Positions 5,890 through 9,812 of a stretch of DNA of 9,812 nucleotides are shown piece after piece. The notes under the pieces were generated by a model that was not told where the DNA came from, ran no database searches, and worked only from the letters and a program-made list of their open reading frames with translations. Each line of letters opens with the position of its first letter. Positions within the stretch are counted from its first letter, which is position 1. Origin of the DNA: Nitrospinota bacterium (lineage in GTDB: Bacteria; UBA8248); contig JAPYQX010000086.1 of the NCBI GenBank assembly GCA_029937135.1, positions 1 through 9,812 on the forward strand, given 5' to 3'. The translations under genes were made by a program, and so were the position numbers.

Positions 5890-6284
5890 CGGGGTTTTTC
5901 GGAATCTCCGGTCAGCAAGCGGCCGATGAGGCCCCGGTTCCGGGCGATCAGCCAGTAGCCCGCCTCCACGAATAAAACAAAGGGCGACGCCGACAGAACG
6001 GCGGCGCTTTTTTTCCAGCCCAGCAAGGAGAGGACCCCGAGGACGGCTCGCCCCGAGGAGAGCGCCCGCCCGCCCGGCGGGATGAACTGGATGGCGCGGC
6101 GGCATCCCGCCTCAAGGGCCGGGGTCATCGGAGGGGAGGGGATCTGCTGAAAGGGAAGGGCCAGCAGAGCGCCGGCCCGGTCCCGGCGCTCAAGCCACCG
6201 GGCGCAACTTCGGCACAGGGCGCATTCTCCGTCCCAGAGAAGAATGGCCTTGGGGGCGTTCACGGGGGTGGATGCCGGGGTCAT
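5886..6284 (-). CDS. DCC/DUF393 family thiol-redox protein
   Basis: A 132-residue protein of the DUF393 (DCC) family, predicted thiol-disulfide oxidoreductases with a thioredoxin-like theme. Seen: LLWDGECALCRSCARWLERR with the defining D18-G19-x-C21-x2-C24 motif plus an extra C27; a middle region GRALSSGRAVLGVLSLLG; and the usual C-terminus with an aromatic GYWLIARNRGLIGR. No signal peptide, so probably cytoplasmic or membrane-peripheral. ATG (6284) overlaps the stop of the upstream ferredoxin gene as ATGA, so translation is probably coupled. The substrate is unknown for most of this family. Confidence 0.85.
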   Translation of the reverse strand: MTPASTPVNAPKAILLWDGECALCRSCARWLERRDRAGALLALPFQQIPSPPMTPALEAGCRRAIQFIPPGGRALSSGRAVLGVLSLLGWKKSAAVLSASPFVLFVEAGYWLIARNRGLIGRLLTGDSEKPR

Positions 6285-6901
6285 TTTTCGGCGGAGAGCT
6301 CGAATACCCGGATGGCCGCCGGATAGTCCGGGCAGTGGAACTCGCATACCCCGCAACCCACGCAGCTCTCGCCCATGACGGGGCCCCTTTTGTCCTCGCG
6401 GGTCTCCATCCGGATGGCGGCCTCTCCGATCGGACACCGTTCGACGCAGTAATCGCAGAACTCGTCCAGCCCCGACCAGGCGAAGCATTCCTCCAGGTCG
6501 ATTTTCGCGATGCCGATGCGAATCATTTCCCTTTCGAGTGGTTTCAGCGCCCCGCTCGGGCAGGCTTTCATGCAGGCGAGATCGTCGCAGAGGACGCAGG
6601 CCGCTACCGAAGGCTCGAGCATCGGTGCGTCGCGGCCGGGTTCGTCCTTTCGCGAGATAAGGAGGATGGCATTTGCCGGGCAGACATCGGCGCAGGCGCC
6701 TCCTCCCTCGCAGAGCGAGAGGAATTCCGATTCGGGGGCCGCGCCGGGAGGCCGGAGGAGGGGGAGATCCTCGCGCCGGGGCGTTCTCTTGGGGGGCTCC
6801 TCGCGCGCCGCTACCATGAACGCCCGGAGCAGGGAGAGGGGGCCTTCCTTGAAAAAATCCTTCCGGCCGATATTTTTTTCGTCGGGCCTAGGAACTCTCA
6901 T
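6281..6901 (-). CDS. MauM/NapG-type ferredoxin with four cluster motifs, one Cys missing
   Basis: Electron-transfer protein with four [4Fe-4S]-type motifs in the MauM/NapG arrangement. From the ATG at 6901: motif I C64-x2-G67-x2-C70-x3-C74-P, motif II C102-x2-C105-x4-C110-x3-C114-P, motif III C139 then C149-x2-C152-x3-C156-P, motif IV C180-x2-C183-x2-C186-x3-C190-P. In motif I the second Cys is Gly (codons TGC GAG GGA GGA GGC GCC TGC). The N-terminus has GRKDFFKEG, recalling a Tat-type RRxFL motif, but no hydrophobic stretch follows, so it looks cytoplasmic. The start is uncertain: ATG 6937 or TTG 6985 would add 12 or 28 residues, and none has a strong ribosome-binding site. It lies upstream of and overlaps the DCC-family gene. 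No NapH-like quinol partner or other redox enzyme is adjacent, so its electron donor and acceptor are unknown. Confidence 0.85.
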   Translation of the reverse strand: MRVPRPDEKNIGRKDFFKEGPLSLLRAFMVAAREEPPKRTPRREDLPLLRPPGAAPESEFLSLCEGGGACADVCPANAILLISRKDEPGRDAPMLEPSVAACVLCDDLACMKACPSGALKPLEREMIRIGIAKIDLEECFAWSGLDEFCDYCVERCPIGEAAIRMETREDKRGPVMGESCVGCGVCEFHCPDYPAAIRVFELSAEK

Positions 6902-6985
6902 TTGGGGAGGCGGGGGCCGCCTCGTCTGGTGAATCATCCGCACGGTAGCGGTGAAATTATCGGACAATCGGGCGCCCCGAGGCAA

Positions 6986-7349
6986 ATACCTGTGTAAAAA
7001 CAGCGGTTAAGACGAAGGCTACTGGCTCGGATAGGCGAAAATTTAGTTTATGTCATTGATTTAAAATGAATTAAGGGATGTGTATCGAACCTGGGCAATT
7101 TAATCCAAGTCTGTGAATTTATTAATGTTACGGGTGTAAATTAAGCTTTTTCCACATTCTTTCCACCGATTCAGTGGGAAAAAGAGGAATAAAAAAGAGG
7201 GTGGATATGTTTTTTTAGGGTTTTCCAGTCTTGTTTTTTATCTCTTGAATTTGGGGAAGTTTCCGGCCCCCGTAAACTCGGGGGCCGGAGTGTATTTCGA
7301 GTCGGTTTTAATCTTGGGCTGAATGAATCCCGGACTGAACTTTGGGCCG
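6986..7349. other. AT-rich intergenic region
   Basis: About 360 bases between the 5' side of the ferredoxin gene and the 3' end of the FAH-family gene, clearly more AT-rich than the flanks up to about 7260. It must hold the promoter of the ferredoxin/DCC pair; on the minus strand TTAATT and TAAACT (18 apart, around 7040-7070) are a weak match only. CTTTTTCCAC (from 7147) and GTGGGAAAAAG (from 7175) nearly pair. No credible ORF is seen. Confidence 0.5.
7262..7289 (-). terminator. Strong stem-loop downstream of the FAH-family gene
   Basis: Eleven uninterrupted pairs: TCCGGCCCCCG (7262-7272) with CGGGGGCCGGA (7279-7289), loop TAAACT. It lies about 60 bases after the stop of the minus-strand hydrolase, where a terminator is expected. 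Neither strand has a good T-run after the stem (minus strand AAACTTCC), so it may act as a barrier or 3'-end stabiliser rather than a classic intrinsic terminator. Confidence 0.6.
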
Positions 7350-8192
7350 TCAGGGCGCGACGACTTTGTTCCGCAGTACGCCGATGTTTTCGATCTCGCA
7401 CTCGACGACCTCGCCCACCTTCATCAGCCGGGGAGGGTCCATCGCGAAGCCGACGCCCTCGGGCGTGCCGGTGGCGATCAAATCACCGGGGTAGAGCGAG
7501 AAGCCCTCCGAAATGACCGATATGACGGTGGCGAGATCGAAGATCATGTCGTTGGTGTTCGAGTTCTGGCGCACCTCGCCATTGACGCGGGAGATGACGT
7601 TGAGATTGTTCCCGTCCCCGGTTTCATCCTTGGTGACGATCCAGGGCCCGAGGGGGCCGAAGGTGTCCAGCGCCTTTCCCCGGAACCACTGCATGTTCCT
7701 CACCTGGATATCCCGCGCCGAGACCTCGTTCATGATGGTGTAGCCATAGATATAATCCATGGCGTCTTCCCTGGAGATGTTGATTCCCTGTTTGCCGATG
7801 ACGATGACGAGCTCGCACTCGTAATCGACCTCCCCGGTGGCGGCGTGGTGGATAATGCCGCCCTCGTGGTGGTTGTGGGAGCCCGGCCACTTGCAAAAAA
7901 TCACCGGAGTTTCGGGATAGACGCCCACCGGGCGGCCCCGCTTGCGGGCGCCCTCGTCGGCGTGGCGCTTGTAGTTGAGCCCCACGGCGATGACCGGGCG
8001 GCGAAGCTCGGCGATGGGGGCAAGGAGCTTCACCGAGTCGAGTGACTTGGGGTTTCCGGCCGTTTCGGGGGTTCCACTGGCGGCGATGACCGCGGCAGCG
8101 TCGCCCGTTTCGGGGGCTACATCCTCCACCCCCGCGTCTGTCAGGACGGCGACGCGGGGTCCGTTATCGGCTTCATACGTCAAAAGTTTCAT
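7350..8192 (-). CDS. Fumarylacetoacetate hydrolase-family protein
   Basis: A 280-residue FAH-superfamily enzyme acting on C-C bonds or tautomers of 2-keto or 1,3-diketo acids (acylpyruvate or diketo-acid hydrolase, or 2-hydroxyhepta-2,4-dienedioate isomerase type). Seen: AVGLNYKRHADE near 69-80, PVIFCKWPGSHNHHEG near 96-111, the metal-binding E-x-E pair E125/E127 in VDYECELVIVIG, GYTIMNEVSARDIQ at 150-163, KALDTFGPLGPWIVT near 173-187, and GTPEGVGF at 242-249. The metal-binding Asp normally in an N-D-x-SARD motif is Glu here (E156). ATG at 8192 has GGAG five to six bases upstream. It follows the HpcH/HpaI-type aldolase by 78 bases on the same strand, a pairing known from aromatic meta-cleavage and 2-keto-3-deoxy sugar acid breakdown. 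The exact substrate cannot be decided. Confidence 0.92.
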   Translation of the reverse strand: MKLLTYEADNGPRVAVLTDAGVEDVAPETGDAAAVIAASGTPETAGNPKSLDSVKLLAPIAELRRPVIAVGLNYKRHADEGARKRGRPVGVYPETPVIFCKWPGSHNHHEGGIIHHAATGEVDYECELVIVIGKQGINISREDAMDYIYGYTIMNEVSARDIQVRNMQWFRGKALDTFGPLGPWIVTKDETGDGNNLNVISRVNGEVRQNSNTNDMIFDLATVISVISEGFSLYPGDLIATGTPEGVGFAMDPPRLMKVGEVVECEIENIGVLRNKVVAP

Positions 8193-8270
8193 CTTTTCTC
8201 CAATCGTATGTGATAGTCCCGCGGTTCGCTCCCGTGCGGCCGGGGGATCAACGGGCCAGCGGTTTATTGA

Positions 8271-9056
8271 CTAATATTTAATGGCTCTAATTATTTCGGC
8301 CTGCCGTTTGGCGCCCGCGATCATGAAGCTCAAGTCGCTGCCGCTCAGGATGAAGCGCATCCCCTCCTGTATCCGCCGCTCGAGCATATCGGGCGCGTAG
8401 GAGCCTCCCATTCCGGGGGTTTTTCCGTGTTTCTTGCAGGCGGCGAGCACCTGCTCATAGACCAGGTTCACCTTCGGGTGATCGTGCTGGCCGACGATGC
8501 CCATGCCTGTGCTCAGGTCGTTGGTCCCGATGAGCAGGACATCGATTCCCTCGACGGCGGCGATCTCGTCGGCGCACTCTCCGGCCTCGGGCGTTTCGAT
8601 CATCGCCACCAGGAGCATCTCCCGGTTGACGCCCTCAAGCAGCTCGTCCGAGCCGAGCGAAGCGAAGGCCGCGTGGGGCAGCCCGCCGCCGTGGCTGCGG
8701 TGCCCCACCGGGGGGAACTTGCAGATCGAAACGAATTCGCGTGCCTCCTCGGCGTTGTTGACGTGGGGGAGGACAATGCCCTGCGCCCCGGCGTCGAGGA
8801 CGCGCGTGCTCAGGTCGGCGTCCAGCGAGGCGACGCGGATGAGGGGAGTGATTCCCTGAGTGAGGGCGGCGATGGATATCTGGGTGGCCGTCTCGAGGTT
8901 GAAGGGGCCGTGCTCTTGATCGATGAAAAGCCAGTCGTAGCCGCTGGCGGCCATGGCCATTCCGATCTCGACGGATTTGACGGCCCGGACACCGGCGCCG
9001 AGAGTCACTTTTCCTTCGAGGGATTTTTTCTTCGTTTCGTTAATGATGACGGACAC
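8271..9056 (-). CDS. HpcH/HpaI family aldolase
   Basis: A class II pyruvate-type aldolase (4-hydroxy-2-oxoheptanedioate or 2-keto-3-deoxy-L-rhamnonate aldolase-like), 261 residues. Seen: YDWLFIDQEHGPFN with general-base H49, R74 in PLIRV, GAQGIVLPHVNNAEEA at 90-105, metal ligands E154 (MIETPEA) and D180 (LIGTNDLS). The spacing of these four matches E. coli HpaI (H45, R70, E149, D175) with a constant offset of 4-5. Start: GTG at 9056 is preferred, since AAGGAG ends 6 bases before it; TTG at 9074 would add six residues and swallow that ribosome-binding site. First gene of a two-gene unit with the FAH-family hydrolase. Together they would turn an acyclic keto acid into pyruvate plus an aldehyde or acid (inference). 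Confidence 0.92.
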   Translation of the reverse strand: MSVIINETKKKSLEGKVTLGAGVRAVKSVEIGMAMAASGYDWLFIDQEHGPFNLETATQISIAALTQGITPLIRVASLDADLSTRVLDAGAQGIVLPHVNNAEEAREFVSICKFPPVGHRSHGGGLPHAAFASLGSDELLEGVNREMLLVAMIETPEAGECADEIAAVEGIDVLLIGTNDLSTGMGIVGQHDHPKVNLVYEQVLAACKKHGKTPGMGGSYAPDMLERRIQEGMRFILSGSDLSFMIAGAKRQAEIIRAIKY

Positions 9057-9434
9057 GGGAGTCTCCTTATTCAAGATTAATGATTCTTTTGCATGCCAGA
9101 AACAATTTCATGACAGATTCAGTATCCCACTTGCTTCATTATCGTCGTGAGTAAAACGGCGCGGCGAGGAAGCCGCGAGGCGACGTGTATTCGGCGCAAC
9201 CGGAAGCTTGATGGATACTCCATATTTGCCCGGAAAGGCAACCATTGCCGGGGGTGAGGGCGCGGATTTCCGGTCCAAAGGGATTTTTTCGAGGTGTTTG
9301 TGGGCCGGATTCCTTATTGCGGTACGATTTGGCGGGATATCCTGGTTTAGGCACGATTTATGCTCTTCTATTAGGCGGGGGCTTTCCCAAAAACGAGAAA
9401 TACCGGGAATAGCCTTGAAAACAATGGTTTTGAG

Positions 9435-9470
9435 GTGTCTCAAGCGGCAATGGGATGTCTCAAGAGACAC
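9435..9470. promoter_or_regulatory. Operator-like TGTCTCAAG repeats
   Basis: TGTCTCAAG occurs at 9436-9444 and 9456-9464, exactly 20 bases (two helical turns) apart. The second copy forms a near palindrome TGTCTCAAGAGACA, and the outer GTGTCTC (9435-9441) and GAGACAC (9464-9470) are also inverted repeats. It lies about 115 bases upstream of the lipoprotein start and just before a TTGACG. This looks like a regulator site; no regulator can be named. Confidence 0.5.
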
Positions 9471-9486
9471 AGAATTGACGGTTCAC

Positions 9487-9516
9487 CTTATCGGATAGTA
9501 GGAATTCGCCGATAAG
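9487..9516. repeat. 8-bp inverted repeat upstream of the lipoprotein gene
   Basis: CTTATCGG (9487-9494) and CCGATAAG (9509-9516) are a perfect inverted pair with 14 bases between. It may be an operator or a stem-loop near the transcription start. Confidence 0.5.
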
Positions 9517-9584
9517 TTAATAGTGAGTATGGTGGCGGCGCCCAAGGCAGGCGCTGTTCACTGCCGCCTCGGGAGGGTCGATTC

Positions 9585-9812
9585 ATGTCGGCCTTGAAAT
9601 TACGGATTTGGGCGCTCGTCCTTTTCGCTTCCCTCGTCTCCGGATGTGTCGCCGCCCCGGCCGGCCCCAATGCCGCGGTTCCGCGCCCGGATGGGCGCTA
9701 CGACAATCACGCCTACCTGGTGGATTCCTCCCGGATGGAATTGTCGCGGGTGGTCTCCTCCATCGTCACCCTGGTCACGCTCGACGACTTCTTGTCGGGC
9801 GTCTACAAGGCG
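9585..9812 (+). CDS. Lipoprotein, 5' part only (runs off the window)
   Basis: The first 76 codons of an exported lipoprotein. Seen: a short basic n-region with K5 and R7, a hydrophobic core IWALVLFASL, and the lipobox V18-S19-G20-C21, so Cys21 should be lipidated. The +2 residue is Val, not Asp, which in Gram-negative bacteria favours the outer membrane. The mature part begins with an Ala/Pro-rich linker, then GRYDNHAYLVDSSRMELSRV, then a hydrophobic IVTLVTLDDFLSGVY segment. I cannot name the family from this much. ATG at 9585 has GGGAGGG (9571-9577) seven bases upstream. A short stem (GGCGGC 9534-9539 with GCCGCC 9563-9568) can form just ahead of the ribosome-binding site. Confidence 0.75.
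   Translation, partial: MSALKLRIWALVLFASLVSGCVAAPAGPNAAVPRPDGRYDNHAYLVDSSRMELSRVVSSIVTLVTLDDFLSGVYKA

Larger units (their letters stand above)
9057..9584. other. Intergenic region with repeats, no supported gene
   Basis: About 530 bases between the divergent aldolase and lipoprotein genes. Open frames on both strands (about 96-120 codons, for example plus 9208-9498 and minus 9470-9108) lack good ribosome-binding sites and recognisable sequence. It contains CGCGGC (9160-9165)/GCCGCG (9172-9177), the TGTCTCAAG repeats and the CTTATCGG inverted repeat, plus TTGACG at 9475, which lacks a convincing -10 partner. Confidence 0.5.

Noticed and set aside
6272..6997. Plus-strand 241-codon frame opposite the ferredoxin gene
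   Set aside because: Shadow of the cysteine-motif gene on the other strand.
7323..9080. Plus-strand frames of 217-240 codons opposite the hydrolase and aldolase
   Set aside because: The minus strand has catalytic and metal-binding motifs and good ribosome-binding sites; these frames are Asp/Val-rich shadows.
9108..9498. Overlapping frames of 96 and 120 codons in the intergenic region
   Set aside because: No good start signals, no recognisable domain, basic and Ser/Pro-rich composition; kept as unassigned intergenic DNA.
1..9812. CRISPR array, tRNA, rRNA, insertion sequence or phage genes
   Set aside because: No regularly spaced repeats, cloverleaf sequences, terminal inverted repeats or transposase/integrase motifs were found on reading both strands.

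Overview
The window is about 9.8 kb of GC-rich bacterial DNA. The genes fit a Gram-negative-type bacterium: a HemY-type porphyrinogen oxidase, a lipobox lipoprotein with a non-Asp +2 residue, Tad-type (pseudo)pilins and several Fe-S proteins. I cannot assign a phylum from sequence alone. I see no transposase, integrase, tRNA, rRNA or CRISPR array.

Left part (1-3061), tetrapyrrole/radical-SAM region. A plus-strand HemY-like oxidase (3-1484) faces a minus-strand pair: a 71-residue Cys-rich protein (3061-2846) followed by a radical SAM/SPASM protein resembling the heme-modifying (AhbC/AhbD/NirJ-like) group. That protein is split by one in-frame TAG between its radical SAM core (2760-1801) and its SPASM auxiliary-cluster domain (1788-1528).

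Middle part (3241-5889), a plus-strand pilus-like locus: a promoter candidate, an unrecognised 172-residue protein, a 38-residue Flp-pilin-like peptide with a near-perfect Shine-Dalgarno but no prepilin leader, a roughly 300-base leader with stem-loops, a TadE-like pseudopilin, and a TadG-like protein whose frame is broken by one base around 5409-5446. No ATPase, secretin, platform protein or prepilin peptidase is present here.

Right part. Minus strand: a MauM/NapG-type four-cluster ferredoxin (one cluster cysteine replaced by Gly), overlapped by ATGA with a DCC/DUF393 thiol-redox protein whose stop overlaps the stop of the TadG-like gene. Then, after an AT-rich gap, comes a two-gene catabolic unit: an HpcH/HpaI aldolase followed by a fumarylacetoacetate hydrolase-family protein. 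Plus strand: after about 530 bases of repeat-containing intergenic DNA, the first 76 codons of a lipoprotein gene run off the end.

I found no convincing wholly new system. The points most worth checking are the amber codon in the radical SAM gene, the leaderless pilin-like peptide behind an 8-base tandem repeat, the frameshifted TadG-like gene, the Cys-to-Gly ferredoxin, and the unknown 71- and 172-residue proteins. Two clean gene interruptions within 4 kb could mean real decay or errors in a metagenome assembly; the sequence alone cannot decide.
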